A stretch of DNA of 64,000 bases from Kordia sp050633145 (GCF_050633145.1 NZ_JBOEFY010000043.1:1-64000); one strand, 5' to 3'; positions 1 through 9,730 are shown, counted from the stretch's first letter. Made by a program: numbers and translations. The notes: generated by a model not told the origin, from the letters alone.

Positions 1-1541
1 AGTACGATAACGACTTCTTTTGTTCTTTGTTTAATATAATTCCTTGTAATACAGAAAGTGCATTAAAAATAAAATGCGGTGTCATTTGTGATCGCAACAA
101 CTTTTGTTCTGTCAATATATTTTTATTCTTAGCTTTTACATGTCGTAATCGTAAGAAAAAGATAATTGCAGCCAAAACTAAAGTAACCAATAAAAAAGCA
201 ATAACTCCCAACAATAAATTTTGTTTTGAATTTTCTAAATCTTGGCTGGTTGTTTCTACTTCTTTCGTTAAGCGCAATTCTCGTTGGTTTGCAGATGCAA
301 TCTCTTGTTTGTATTTATATTCGTATTCTGATTTTATGATTTTCTTATTTACATCTTTACTCAACAAGCTGTCATTTAAAGTCTTAAAATCTTTNNAGAT
401 GTGTATAAGAGACAGAGATACCAGCAAGCAGTCCATGCACTTCTTTTTGGAACTTAAGTATCTCTAATTTATCTGCTATTTTTTTTGTTTTTAAAGTATA
501 CTCTAGTGATTTCTTGTATTCTTTTTGAAAATAAAATACTTGAGAAATGTTTAAATAACTGATTGCCATTTCTCTTTCATCAGGCATCTTTTCTGCAATC
601 TTTAATGCGTCATCATAAAATTTTAATGCCTTTTTACTTTTAGATTGATTTTTATACACATTCCCAATATGATTTAAACAAGTAGCTATTCCTCGCTGAT
701 TATTTTGTTTTTCATATAATTTCAGTGCTTTGTTATAATACTCCAAAGTCTTATCAAATTGCTTCTGATCAGCATGAAGAAGGCCAATATTTAATAAAAG
801 TACAGAAGCTTTTATAGTATCTTCTTCGCTATCATAAATAGAGAGTGCTTCATTAAGGTTTTCTAACGCTTTTGGGTAATCATTTAATTCACCATAAAGA
901 GCGCCTATATTGGTGTAAGTTTTTGCAAGACCAAGTTGATAGTTAATTTTTTGTTTGATCTCTTTTGATTCATTATAATTTTTGATTGCTTCAAAATATT
1001 TACCTTGATCTGCATAAATGTTAGCGATATTGTTTAAAATAATTGAAGCGCCTCTCAAATTATTGGCTTCTTTGCACATTTCTGCCGATTTATTATAATA
1101 TTCTAATGCCTTCGAAAAGTTTCCTTGATTGTAATAAGCAGTCCCCATTCTGTTCAAACAATTAGCAATAAGCATTTTACGATCTATTTTTTCATACAAC
1201 TCAATTGCCTTTTTATAGGAAACAAGACTGCCTTCGTAATCAGATTTAATGGATTGCACTTCAGCTCTATAATAATTTGCATCGGCTTTTCCTTTTGTAT
1301 AATTTAGTTCATTGGATAGTTTTTCAACTGCTTGTATTAATGAGTCTGCTTTAGAAGTATCTTTATAATAAATTTTCTGAACATACGTAGATAACATTTT
1401 GACTCTAGTCGTATCTTTTTGTGGATGGTTTATTAATAGAGAATCCAAAATTTTTGTAGGATCTTTTTTTTGAGCATACGAATGGATCGTAAAAAAGAAA
1501 AAGAAACATAGTAAAAAAAAGTGCTTATAATGCCTATTCAT
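1..1541 (-). CDS. TPR-containing LytS/YehU-type sensor histidine kinase (partial, interrupted by assembly gap)
   Basis: Secreted or membrane-anchored sensor kinase. The ATG at 1541 is preferred over the in-frame ATG at 1592 because it begins a clear signal peptide (MNRHYKHFFLL..., ending near SYAQ). Roughly residues 30-370 are tandem TPR units with repeated A-x-x-Y-Y/F-x-x-A/S-L spacing. Past the gap, the minus strand of 1-394 continues with a charged coiled-coil-like stretch, one membrane helix (LLLGVIAFLLVTLVLAAIIF) and the start of a His_kinase domain containing QMTPHFIFNAL, where the His is the expected phospho-acceptor. The C-terminal ATPase half lies outside the window. In LytS-type systems such kinases pair with LytTR regulators, which may lie just past the edge. 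The reading frame between 394 and 416 cannot be trusted: adapter bases produce a false tail reading VSYTH. Confidence 0.82.
395..415. other. Scaffold gap plus Nextera/Tn5 mosaic-end adapter (assembly artefact)
   Basis: Two N bases (395-396) are followed directly by AGATGTGTATAAGAGACAG (397-415). This is exactly the 19-bp Tn5 mosaic end used in transposase-based library preparation. The surrounding sequence on both sides encodes the same TPR kinase, so this is read-through adapter at a contig end that was scaffolded, not a biological element. The true number of missing bases is unknown. Confidence 0.97.
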
Positions 1542-1767
1542 AAAGGATGGTTTTGTGCATATTATTTCTACCATAATCGGATATTTTACCAATACTAAAT
1601 TACAACTTAGAAAAACAAAATAGTAACAGTCTATAAATGTATTAAAATTATAGAATCTTTCTTTTTCTTTAAAGTGTTTTTAATTAGTAACTGAGTTTTT
1701 TTTAGTTCAAAACAGTAGTTCATTTTGTATATCTGTCTTTGCTAAAAAATATGAATTGTACACAAAA

Positions 1768-1792
1768 GCATCACTCATTTCTAAGTGATGCT
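1768..1792 (-). terminator. Hairpin, probable intrinsic terminator
   Basis: AGCATCACT at 1768-1776 pairs perfectly with AGTGATGCT at 1784-1792. On the minus strand it is followed by TTTTGTGT, a weak U-tract. It lies between the avidin-like gene pair and the kinase gene and could insulate the kinase. Confidence 0.5.
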
Positions 1793-2110
1793 CTGCACAA
1801 TTAAATTCAGGTTTATTTATTAGTCAGAATTATATACCTATCGTAAACATTTTTACTAAAATTCTATCAATACCTTTTTTGGTATATTTCAAAGATATAG
1901 GTTAGCATTCAATTTAAAAACAAGCAATTTATTTTTGAGTACTTTGAAGCCATAAGTGCTATATCTAATTAGATATCCGCAAAAGAAAAGATAAAAAAAT
2001 CTGGCAGTTACTTTGGACACTATTTTATACGTTTATTTATATAAAACAGTGTTTTCAAAATCCTTTTTTTTAGTTAGTAATAATTTTCACAGCATTATTA
2101 AAACTAAAAA

Positions 2111-2135
2111 AACTCCTCGTTACGAGGAGTTTTTA
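2111..2135. terminator. Bidirectional intrinsic terminator
   Basis: A nine-base perfect stem, AACTCCTCG (2111-2119) with CGAGGAGTT (2123-2131) and a three-base loop, has A-runs on one side and T-runs on the other. It therefore has a U-tract on either strand. It lies about 130 bases downstream of the 2266-4557 gene on the minus strand and is its likely terminator. Confidence 0.8.
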
Positions 2136-2265
2136 AAAATATAAAAATCAAATTTAAACCAGCGACCTCAGCAACCACAACACAGAGAATTCGCCTTCAT
2201 ACACATTAGGTATCACCAACCTTCATTTGTTAAAAAGTTGAAAAAATTGATTTTTCATTCACTTA

Positions 2266-4557
2266 CTATTTAATAAGTACCTTTTTCTCTACTAATACGT
2301 TGTTGTTTGTATCATATACTTTTAAGAAATGTATTCCCGCCTTTTGTATATTGCTTTTAGCTAATTCAATATTAATTTTGTGAGTACCAGATACTAACTT
2401 TCCATACTCTTTATTGAATACTTCCTTATTGTTCATATCAAATAAGCGAACCGTAAGATTACTTTCATTTTTTGTTAATTTGAATTGTATTGCAAATTTC
2501 CCATTGTTTGGATTTGGAAAAACAGTATTGCTATGAGTAGCTTCTACAGTTCTTAAAGCTCTATTTGGTTGAATAATTGCAGGACCATTTGTATAATTAT
2601 ACATCCAAACCTCATCACCAATAAGGTCGTACTTGTTTTGTCTGTTTCTCACTGCATCAAACCAAAATACAGTGTATACAGAACTTAATAAATTTGTTCC
2701 TTGCAGATAGAGTCCTGTAGTTCCATCTAAAGATTGGATTTGTGGTTGAAATGTGCCAGCTGCCTGACCTTGTTCAATGTATTTAACATATTGACTTGGA
2801 GTTAAGACTAATTTTCCAGTTTGTCCAGAAGTATTCACTCCCATTTTATAAGTTAAATTTGGCCATACTCCAGTTTGTTGATGTACTGCTTGCGCATGCT
2901 GTAGCGCTGCAGTTGTGCCATTTCGATCGCCTTTTAAAGCTGATGAACCTGTATCAAAGCTGAAGGATCCACCATTAGCAATCAATCTATTCCCAACATG
3001 AAAAGAACTTAAATTTGTTGCCCATAAATATGGTACTGCCGAATATGCTTGTTGTGGAAAAACTAATTTACTAGCCGTATTTATATTGGCGATTGGAGGA
3101 GTGCCATTTGGTCCAAAGGTTACATACGCTTTGTTAGCCGCATCGTCATAGTAAAAACTTACACAAACTTTACCTTGCGCATTTACGCGAACGACGTTAT
3201 TATTTACTAATTCTTCTAATAGATTAGAAACCCCGTTTTCTGTCAATCTCGAATCAACAGGAACTGCAATTGCTCCATCCCAAAGAAATTCTTGAAATTG
3301 TGCTGTATTTGCAAATTGTGTAATCAATTTAGTATTTAATCGAGTTCCGCCACCAAACTGTAAAATATCGCTTCCCAAATTTGCTTTTGCTTGTCCCCAT
3401 GGACCCCAATTGACTATTCTTTGAGTTGGATCTATAAAATTAAACGTGCTACTATTGTTTTGATTGAATTGGATGTGTCCATAATTCACACATGGATTCG
3501 TAGTACATTGCACAGAATTGACCCAAGTAAAGTTACCTCCTGTATCCACTGAAAATTTTAGTTTGGGAGTCATTCCTGGCATGGTTCCAAATGCAATATT
3601 ACCTGTCCATTCAGCTGAACCATTATTTGTATATGGGTTTTTGTTCATTTCCAATACAACACTTCCGCTTTGTCTAGCAGCAAGCGTATTTGTTTCTCTA
3701 GAAGTACTCGTTTTTACAAAATTATTTTTATATGCTGCCACAGATGAATAATTATTTGCAATGTTTACAGCTTTTGCTTTGTATACCATCATCTCTAATT
3801 TTCGTCCATTTAGAAATCCTCCAATACCAAAGCAATATCTTTTGTTACGCGACATAAAACTTAGTGAAACAGATTGATAGTTAGAACTCGGACTTTGAGA
3901 TGTATATCCTGTGACAGCTATGTTATTTCCGGAAGCGTCCGTATATGTTCCTTTTACTTCTCCAAAACTTCCCGATACTTGTGTTATTTTTAATCTGTCT
4001 CCTCTATTTGAATCTAACCAAGTTCCTAGTAATGCGTTAGCAACTCTTTTAACATTGGTGTTTTTTATTGGTTTGGTATGTTGTACAACTTCTCTAGCTG
4101 CCGTATTTGGAGTAAAAATTAAAGTTTCCGAATAACGTCCTTTGGTATCTATTTGAACAGCTGCCAACGGAGGTGAAGCATTTAACGAATGGAAAACTTG
4201 AATGCGTTTTTGTCCCTGAGCATCAGTCATTAAAGCTCCAGACATTGTAGATGTCCATTCTTGATCTGCAGAATTACTAGAAGTACTGTTTTTCCAATTT
4301 ATGGTGAGAGAAATTGGAATACTTTGTACTGAAGATGTTGTATACGGACTATATCCAGAAACTAAATACGTTCCTGTAGCTCCTGTAGAAGAACTATAGG
4401 TTCCTGTAAAGAGTCCGGTTTGAGAAGAGTGATTTGTTATTTTTAATACGGAATTATACCCGTTTATCCATTCTCCTATGATTGGAGTTTGTGCTGAAAG
4501 TGTAATCACCAGAAAAAATGCTGTGATTGTAAATAGTAGAGTTGTCTTTTTTTTCAT
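2266..4557 (-). CDS. T9SS-secreted protein with two avidin-like domains
   Basis: Start chosen at 4557 (MKKKTTLLFTITAFF...), which opens a signal peptide ending near LSAQ; the ORF extends to an ATG at 4575. Residues about 26-150 and 175-300 resemble the avidin/streptavidin beta barrel. The first has GEWINGYNSVLKIT and GTYSSSTG where streptavidin has GTWYNQLGSTFIVT and GTYESAVG, so counterparts of Asn23, Ser27, Tyr43 and Ser45 are present. A Trp pair (NWK...EW) is spaced 13 residues apart, as Trp79 and Trp92 are. Counterparts of Trp108 and Trp120 are not evident, so biotin binding is uncertain. Residues about 300-670 match nothing I recognise. The last 85 residues (VFPNPNNGKFAI... to KKVLIK) form a T9SS type A sorting tail, so the protein should be exported to the surface or medium. 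Only 27 bases separate it from the upstream paralogue, suggesting one operon. Confidence 0.8.
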   Translation of the reverse strand: MKKKTTLLFTITAFFLVITLSAQTPIIGEWINGYNSVLKITNHSSQTGLFTGTYSSSTGATGTYLVSGYSPYTTSSVQSIPISLTINWKNSTSSNSADQEWTSTMSGALMTDAQGQKRIQVFHSLNASPPLAAVQIDTKGRYSETLIFTPNTAAREVVQHTKPIKNTNVKRVANALLGTWLDSNRGDRLKITQVSGSFGEVKGTYTDASGNNIAVTGYTSQSPSSNYQSVSLSFMSRNKRYCFGIGGFLNGRKLEMMVYKAKAVNIANNYSSVAAYKNNFVKTSTSRETNTLAARQSGSVVLEMNKNPYTNNGSAEWTGNIAFGTMPGMTPKLKFSVDTGGNFTWVNSVQCTTNPCVNYGHIQFNQNNSSTFNFIDPTQRIVNWGPWGQAKANLGSDILQFGGGTRLNTKLITQFANTAQFQEFLWDGAIAVPVDSRLTENGVSNLLEELVNNNVVRVNAQGKVCVSFYYDDAANKAYVTFGPNGTPPIANINTASKLVFPQQAYSAVPYLWATNLSSFHVGNRLIANGGSFSFDTGSSALKGDRNGTTAALQHAQAVHQQTGVWPNLTYKMGVNTSGQTGKLVLTPSQYVKYIEQGQAAGTFQPQIQSLDGTTGLYLQGTNLLSSVYTVFWFDAVRNRQNKYDLIGDEVWMYNYTNGPAIIQPNRALRTVEATHSNTVFPNPNNGKFAIQFKLTKNESNLTVRLFDMNNKEVFNKEYGKLVSGTHKINIELAKSNIQKAGIHFLKVYDTNNNVLVEKKVLIK

Positions 4558-4584
4558 AATTTTATTTTTTAGCATACGTGTGTT

Positions 4585-5463
4585 TTATTTTGCGTACGAG
4601 CTTTGATTCATTCGAACACTATTGTATTTGACGTTATAGCCTACTGCGCGAGTTTCCATATTGACTAATCGCAAGTCATTGTTAGCAACATCTAAAAGCC
4701 CTGTAAACCCGATGATATATCTGTCTTGACCGCTTAGTAAGATTGGATTTTTAACGGTAAATGAAAGTGAGTATTTATTATCCGATGTTTGATGTGAAAT
4801 TATTCCCGTAATAGCAATTGGAGTTTGTATTCCTCTAACTTTTACAGTTCCAGATAAGATGTCAAATCGTGTTCCACCAGAGGAATTTAATACAAGTCTA
4901 GTGTATAAACTTTGACTTCCATCGCTTAAGTTCCACGTTCCAGTAATAGGTGAAGGCGCTGCCCTATTTTCAGCTTGAGAATTAAGGTTGTTTTCAAATC
5001 TTAGGTTGCTACTTGTTCTTCGATTAAAGGTTAATGATTCAGGATAAATTCCGGGTTCATCAATTTGGACAGCTCCAAATGGTGTTGGTGCAGAAATACA
5101 GTTGATTAGTTCGATACTGTTTTGCCCACTATACAAAGTTCCATTCATAGCTGATGTCCAAAATTTAGACGGATCGGCGGTTGAACCATCAAGAGAATTC
5201 CAAGAAATCAATAAAGAAATTGCAACATTGTTATTGCTAGGATTTATCGAATACTGTCCTGTTACCTGATACGTTCCTGAAGAACCTGTTGTTGAAGAAT
5301 AGATTCCAGCTAAGCTTCCGTCTGGATTTTGTTGGGTAATTTTTAATAACGAATTATAGGAGTTTACCCATTCTCCTACTAATTGATTTTGAGCTTGCAT
5401 CAAATTTGTCCCACTGACAAATACGAGTACAAAAAAACTAATAATAAATACTTTTTTTTTCAT
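4585..5463 (-). CDS. Secreted protein of two avidin-like domains
   Basis: A 292-residue protein with a signal peptide (MKKKVFIISFFVLVF..., cleavage near MQAQ). Residues about 28-150 match the N-terminal domain of its downstream neighbour almost element by element: GEWVNSYNSLLKIT, GIYSSTTGSSGTY, LISWNS...KFW, AVQIDEPGIYPESLTF. A second, weaker barrel starts at ITGTWNLSDGS near residue 175. Unlike the neighbour it has no T9SS sorting tail and no lipobox, so it may stay periplasmic or associate with the larger partner. The first domain keeps the Asn/Ser and Tyr/Ser ligand-position pairs of streptavidin. The two genes look like a tandem duplication followed by addition of a long C-terminal extension in one copy. 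Function is inferred from fold resemblance only. Confidence 0.7.
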   Translation of the reverse strand: MKKKVFIISFFVLVFVSGTNLMQAQNQLVGEWVNSYNSLLKITQQNPDGSLAGIYSSTTGSSGTYQVTGQYSINPSNNNVAISLLISWNSLDGSTADPSKFWTSAMNGTLYSGQNSIELINCISAPTPFGAVQIDEPGIYPESLTFNRRTSSNLRFENNLNSQAENRAAPSPITGTWNLSDGSQSLYTRLVLNSSGGTRFDILSGTVKVRGIQTPIAITGIISHQTSDNKYSLSFTVKNPILLSGQDRYIIGFTGLLDVANNDLRLVNMETRAVGYNVKYNSVRMNQSSYAK

Positions 5464-5845
5464 GGCAAATAAAATATTAATGGTTAAAAATTAATACTTC
5501 AAAAATAAACTCAATACAGTGTTTACTTGCCAGTTCCTAAGCTTTTATAGGTATTTAGGAATTCCAAATTTGGAATTTGGAATTTGGAATTTGTGGATTT
5601 TAAAGAAGTTATGAAGGTGTGATTGTAACTTTAAGCGAATGTAAAATGGGGTAATTTTCAGGCGGTTTTTATTTTTGCATCACACACAAATGAGGGAACT
5701 GCAAAAGTAACTTGCAGAACCCCTCAATACATGTAACAAACACTCAGATTTTTTTGAACATAAATGATGAAAAGTGGAGGAAAGTTTAAACAGTAATTAC
5801 TATCGCTTTACTATTTTTATATTCAAAATTCATATTCATAAAAGG
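5464..5845. other. Spacer with short tandem repeat and long hairpin
   Basis: No gene is seen. Between about 5569 and 5593 the heptamer-like unit TTTGGAA is repeated head to tail three times, next to its own inverted copy (TTCCAAA). The remainder holds the hairpin at 5691-5726 and the presumed promoter of the avidin-like pair. Confidence 0.6.
5691..5726 (-). terminator. Two-part hairpin, probable operon terminator
   Basis: TGAGGG (5691-5696) and CTGCAA (5699-5704) pair with TTGCAG (5712-5717) and CCCTCA (5721-5726) across a small internal loop. On the minus strand it is followed by TTTGTGTG, a weak U-tract. It lies about 120 bases past the stop of the last hydantoinase-operon gene, so a terminator is likely; a structured RNA is possible. 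Confidence 0.5.
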
Positions 5846-7435
5846 CTAAAAATCTGTTTTTAAATCTCCACAAAGCTTAACTTTTAGTTTTACTGCTCCA
5901 GGAAGATATGCTAACGGTATCGATTCTTTAATTAATATGTGAATGCTATTTTCAGAAGCTCCATTTTTTAACAAGGCTTCTTTTGCTTTAGAAACAAGTA
6001 ATTCTATTTCTTCTTTTTCATTTTTTTGTAACGTATTAATGACTAATTCTTCTTCGCGGCTTATTTGTGCTATACAAGCTCCAAAAGCATTGGCTACTTC
6101 CAAGTGCTCTGGAAATATAACATTGGAAGCTCCTTCTATTTCCTTAGGTAATAAAAATGCGCCTCCGCCACAAGCGATTACAGGAACTTCTTTATAATCC
6201 GTTTTTAATTTGTCTACTAATCTTTCAATAGCTAATTGAATTTGTTCTTTAACCAATTCTAAAGTATCAGGAAAGCTTTTTCCAGAAAGTGTTTGAATTT
6301 TATTTTTTAAATCTTCTATTGCCAATGCACCTTCTATTTTCAACTGATTAGTGGCTAATGAGAAATCGGAAAGTGTTAGTGTATCTCCGCCAAAAGCAAT
6401 GGCTTTTTCTTTTAATCTGTATCCGACAGAATCGGGACCAAGTTTACATGTATTAGTATTAAATCGAACAATAGTTCCGCCACCAATACCTACAGCAACC
6501 ACATCTGGCATTCTAAAGTTTGTAAGTACTCCACCTATTTGGGCTGCTTGTGTACTTTCTCTTGGAAAAAAATTGACCAAAGCACCACCATCTGAAGTAG
6601 TTCCGCCAACATCAATAACAATTCCATTACTCACTTTAGATAAGGCACCAGCACCACGAATACTATTGGTTGGTCCTGAAGAAATGGTTAGTACAGGAAA
6701 ATCTTGTACTTGATCTAAAGACATTAGTGTTCCGTCATTTTGTCCAATAAATAGTTTAGATAACAACCCTAAGCGCTTTACAGTTTCTTTAAAGGCAGTC
6801 ACCATTTTTAAGGCGACACCTTGTAATGCGGCATTTAAAATAGCTGCATTTTCTCGTTCTAATAATCCTAAACCTCCAACTTGATGCGAACAACTTATCC
6901 TTACATTTTCGCCTAATATTTCTTTTGCCCAAGTAGCTACTTGTAATTCTTGATCTGGTATGGTTTTGGAAAAAATTCCAGTAATAGCCAAAGATTCTAT
7001 TTCTCCCTTCATTTTTAAAAGGCATACTTTTATTTCTTCTTCATTTAATGGACTTATTAATCTTCCATCAAATTCATAACCGCCATGCACCATATACAAG
7101 TGTTTTCCTAGAATTGCTTTTAGGTCTTCTGGAAAATCAGTCATTGTTGGTATGGCGCTACTTGCAGGTAATCCAATTCGAATGGCTCCAATTTTATTAA
7201 GTTCTTTTCGTTCTACCAATGCATTTGTACAGTGTGTAGTTCCCAGCATGATGTATTTGATTTCTTTTTTGGGAACATTAGCATCGGAAAGCACTTTTTT
7301 AATTGCATTTTCTATTCCGCTACTTACATCTAAAGTGGTCGTTTGTTTTGTTTTTGCAAGTATACTATTGTCATGAGAAACTAATACAGCATCCGTATTA
7401 GTACCACCTACATCTACTCCTATTTTGTAATACAT
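5846..7435 (-). CDS. Hydantoinase/oxoprolinase family protein (short HyuA-like)
   Basis: A 529-residue member of the ATP-dependent hydantoinase A/oxoprolinase family, shorter than classical HyuA (about 690). The N-terminus carries the actin-fold phosphate loop GVDVGGTNTDAVLVS. A second one, IVIDVGGTTSDGGAL, lies near residue 270, and GIGGGTIVRFN and IACGGGAFLLP follow. ATP-dependent hydrolysis of a cyclic imide or amide ring is the family role. It is the last gene of the minus-strand operon and starts one base after the DUF917 gene. HyuA-like proteins of this length often sit beside DUF917 proteins, which supports a joint reaction, possibly as a complex. The exact substrate cannot be read from sequence. 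Confidence 0.85.
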   Translation of the reverse strand: MYYKIGVDVGGTNTDAVLVSHDNSILAKTKQTTTLDVSSGIENAIKKVLSDANVPKKEIKYIMLGTTHCTNALVERKELNKIGAIRIGLPASSAIPTMTDFPEDLKAILGKHLYMVHGGYEFDGRLISPLNEEEIKVCLLKMKGEIESLAITGIFSKTIPDQELQVATWAKEILGENVRISCSHQVGGLGLLERENAAILNAALQGVALKMVTAFKETVKRLGLLSKLFIGQNDGTLMSLDQVQDFPVLTISSGPTNSIRGAGALSKVSNGIVIDVGGTTSDGGALVNFFPRESTQAAQIGGVLTNFRMPDVVAVGIGGGTIVRFNTNTCKLGPDSVGYRLKEKAIAFGGDTLTLSDFSLATNQLKIEGALAIEDLKNKIQTLSGKSFPDTLELVKEQIQLAIERLVDKLKTDYKEVPVIACGGGAFLLPKEIEGASNVIFPEHLEVANAFGACIAQISREEELVINTLQKNEKEEIELLVSKAKEALLKNGASENSIHILIKESIPLAYLPGAVKLKVKLCGDLKTDF

Positions 7436-7436
7436 T

Positions 7437-8522
7437 CTATTTTTTTTTATTTAATTCTTCTACTGGAACATATTCATATTCATACCCAAATTTTTGAGGT
7501 CCACCTAGTTCAATTCCTGCGGGCGTTCTCCATTGTTCATTCGCTTTCATTGCCAAAACCACTACTCGTGTACCATATTGAATGGTTTCTGCTGTAATTG
7601 GTTGTGCATTTTCCGCATCAATAAGTACAATAAGGTCAGGTGTAATAGCAACTGGAATTCCGTCTTTTTTTGCTATTAAGAATTCGTTCTGGAATTCTAA
7701 TATCATTTCAGAATCTTGATTTTCATCTAAGCCCATAATTTCACAAACTCCTTTATTCCATCTGCCTTCTGTTTTTATAGTTATGTTACTTATTTTACCA
7801 GTAAACAGCTTTATGGCGTCTGCTTTTTGTATTAAAGAATCTAAAGGATTTACGTTTTTTTCTTTCGCATCAATAATAGCTTCTCCAAGCACTTGCGCAT
7901 ACGAAACAATGCCGTGTACCGCTGCTTTTTTTACTTGTGCGCCGCTCATAGGATAACATCCAATGGCACAACTACCGCCCATTTGAATAGCAGTTGCTCC
8001 TACTAAAGTTTCTCCCCAAGTATTATCTATCGTATGATATACATTTCTGTTCCCTTTTTCATCCGCTTGTGTAATAGGCGAAACGGTAATGCCATGTAAG
8101 GTGAACGTGACCATTTCAAGTCTTGGAAATGCTCTTCCCATACCATCTGCATCAACCAATGGAATTTGTTTTTGAGCTGCAACTGAAAAAGGTAGTACTC
8201 CATTGAGTCCTCCTGCTTCTGCTGGCATAACCGCGTCAATTTTTCTACCTAAATAGCTTTCCATCATTTCAAAAGCTTTGATAAATTCTTCTCCAGAAAA
8301 AAGTTTTTCTACTAAAATCATGGGAGCTCCAAATGCCGCTATTGGTAATATTAGCGCATCATCATTTAATTCTTCTGCTGCTACCAGTTTAACATCTCCA
8401 TATTTATGTATTGCTTCCTTTGCCAGCAGCTTTCCAATATATGGATCGCCTCCACCGCCTGTTCCCAAAACGGTTGATCCCATAGCAATATATTCTATGT
8501 CATTTGTACTTATTATTCGCAT
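7437..8522 (-). CDS. DUF917 (S-methyl thiohydantoin desulfurase-like) protein
   Basis: A 361-residue cytoplasmic protein of the family formerly called DUF917, now named after S-methyl-thiohydantoin desulfurase. Visible signatures are the N-terminal glycine loop MGSTVLGTGGGGDPYIG (residues about 14-30), EAGGLNGVLPF, and VDADGMGRAFPRLEM near residues 126-140. The C-terminal half begins around GETLVGATAIQMGGS. No signal peptide. It is packed between the NCS1 permease (one base upstream) and the short HyuA-like protein (one base downstream), so all are translated from one message. The context makes a role on a hydantoin or thiohydantoin ring likely; the specific reaction is an inference from family naming and neighbours. 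Confidence 0.85.
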   Translation of the reverse strand: MRIISTNDIEYIAMGSTVLGTGGGGDPYIGKLLAKEAIHKYGDVKLVAAEELNDDALILPIAAFGAPMILVEKLFSGEEFIKAFEMMESYLGRKIDAVMPAEAGGLNGVLPFSVAAQKQIPLVDADGMGRAFPRLEMVTFTLHGITVSPITQADEKGNRNVYHTIDNTWGETLVGATAIQMGGSCAIGCYPMSGAQVKKAAVHGIVSYAQVLGEAIIDAKEKNVNPLDSLIQKADAIKLFTGKISNITIKTEGRWNKGVCEIMGLDENQDSEMILEFQNEFLIAKKDGIPVAITPDLIVLIDAENAQPITAETIQYGTRVVVLAMKANEQWRTPAGIELGGPQKFGYEYEYVPVEELNKKK

Positions 8523-8523
8523 T

Positions 8524-9723
8524 TTATTTGATTGTTTTTTTAAGAATAAAATAGACTAAGGCAGCTACAATTATTCCCAGTATGTTTTTAATTTGGGAAG
8601 TCATTACTAACATTACAGTAACTCCAGTAATCCAAGAAATTATTCCTTTCCAGTTAAAGTTCTCGGGGGTTTCTTGATAGGTTTTTGATATATAATAATC
8701 TGAAATCATCACACCAGCAATAGGCGTAATAGTGATTGTTAAGATGGTAATGAAATTCATGAATTGAGAGAGCACTCCAATTGCTGCTAATAGAATTCCA
8801 ATAAGTCCAACAATTAAGGTGGTTGTAGAACGAGATGCATCTCCTAGTTGTAATAGATTGTTAAACGCTAGACCAGAAGAGTAACTATTGATGACATTGG
8901 ATGTCCATGTTGCTAGGATAAGAATAGACATCGCTAAAAACGGAAATCCTAAGGTGGAGAATATTTCAACAATATCATAGGTTCCTTGTGTTATTGCTAA
9001 GATTGCTCCTATTGCTAATAAACAGAGTGCAGAAGGTATAATTCCGATGATTGAACCTAATACTGCATCTTTTTTGGTTGCAGCAAATCGGTTGTAATCG
9101 GGAGATATTACTCCTCCAACAGCTATAAATCCAATGGTAAAACCGATTGCCTGTAATAATGGCATTCCTTCTTTTGGTTGAAAATCTAGTATTTCTTGAA
9201 AACTATGTTCGTTAAATGTTATGACGAGTCCATACGTTAAGAGTACAACAATGGCTGGTACGGCTATATAGTTAAGCCATTTTAAGTATTTGAAACCAAA
9301 AACTGCCGTAAGCACCATTACAATTCCCCAAAAAACGGATGATAACCATATCGGAATTTCGATTCCATTTGTTTCTACTAAAATCTTTGAAAAGGAAGCG
9401 CCTGCAATATTACATTGAATTCCAAACCATCCTAAAGTTGATAAGCCAATGATAAGACTTACAATGAATTCTGCTCCTTTTTTTCCAAAACTACTAGATG
9501 CTAAAGCAACTGTTGGTTTTCTTTTTTCTACAGCAGCAATACTTAATAAAGACATAAATAATACGACAAAACCAAACCCTATTAATCCAGCCAAAAGAGA
9601 AAGATGAAAACTGAGTGAAGCTATTAATGTGCTTCCTACCAATAAAGCAGGAACACTTACAACTCCTCCAAACCATATTCCCGCAAGGCTAAACCATTTG
9701 GTTGTGTTTTTATTATTTTCCAT
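8524..9723 (-). CDS. NCS1-family (CodB-like) permease
   Basis: A 399-residue integral membrane protein with about 12 hydrophobic helices. The opening KWFSLAGIWFGGVVSVPALLVG is typical of the cytosine/purine/hydantoin NCS1 family. GVISPDYNRFA near residue 210 matches the conserved D-x-x-R-Y/F segment of CodB-like members. NCS1 includes the hydantoin transporter Mhp1, so in this operon it most plausibly moves a hydantoin, pyrimidine-like or related heterocycle across the inner membrane. The TonB receptor upstream would serve the outer membrane. It begins seven bases after the cupin stop codon. Confidence 0.85.
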   Translation of the reverse strand: MENNKNTTKWFSLAGIWFGGVVSVPALLVGSTLIASLSFHLSLLAGLIGFGFVVLFMSLLSIAAVEKRKPTVALASSSFGKKGAEFIVSLIIGLSTLGWFGIQCNIAGASFSKILVETNGIEIPIWLSSVFWGIVMVLTAVFGFKYLKWLNYIAVPAIVVLLTYGLVITFNEHSFQEILDFQPKEGMPLLQAIGFTIGFIAVGGVISPDYNRFAATKKDAVLGSIIGIIPSALCLLAIGAILAITQGTYDIVEIFSTLGFPFLAMSILILATWTSNVINSYSSGLAFNNLLQLGDASRSTTTLIVGLIGILLAAIGVLSQFMNFITILTITITPIAGVMISDYYISKTYQETPENFNWKGIISWITGVTVMLVMTSQIKNILGIIVAALVYFILKKTIK

Positions 9724-9730
9724 GAATCTG

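Larger units (their letters stand above)
1542..2265. other. Long non-coding spacer with two hairpins
   Basis: No credible gene is visible in this spacer of about 720 bases. It holds two intrinsic-terminator-like hairpins (listed separately) and the upstream region of the TPR kinase. The stretch 1800-2100 is AT-rich without a recognisable element. Confidence 0.6.

Noticed and set aside
27..467. Plus-strand ORF of 146 codons at the left edge
   Set aside because: It runs across the N bases and adapter and is antisense to the TPR kinase, whose minus-strand frame has clear TPR, membrane and histidine-kinase features.
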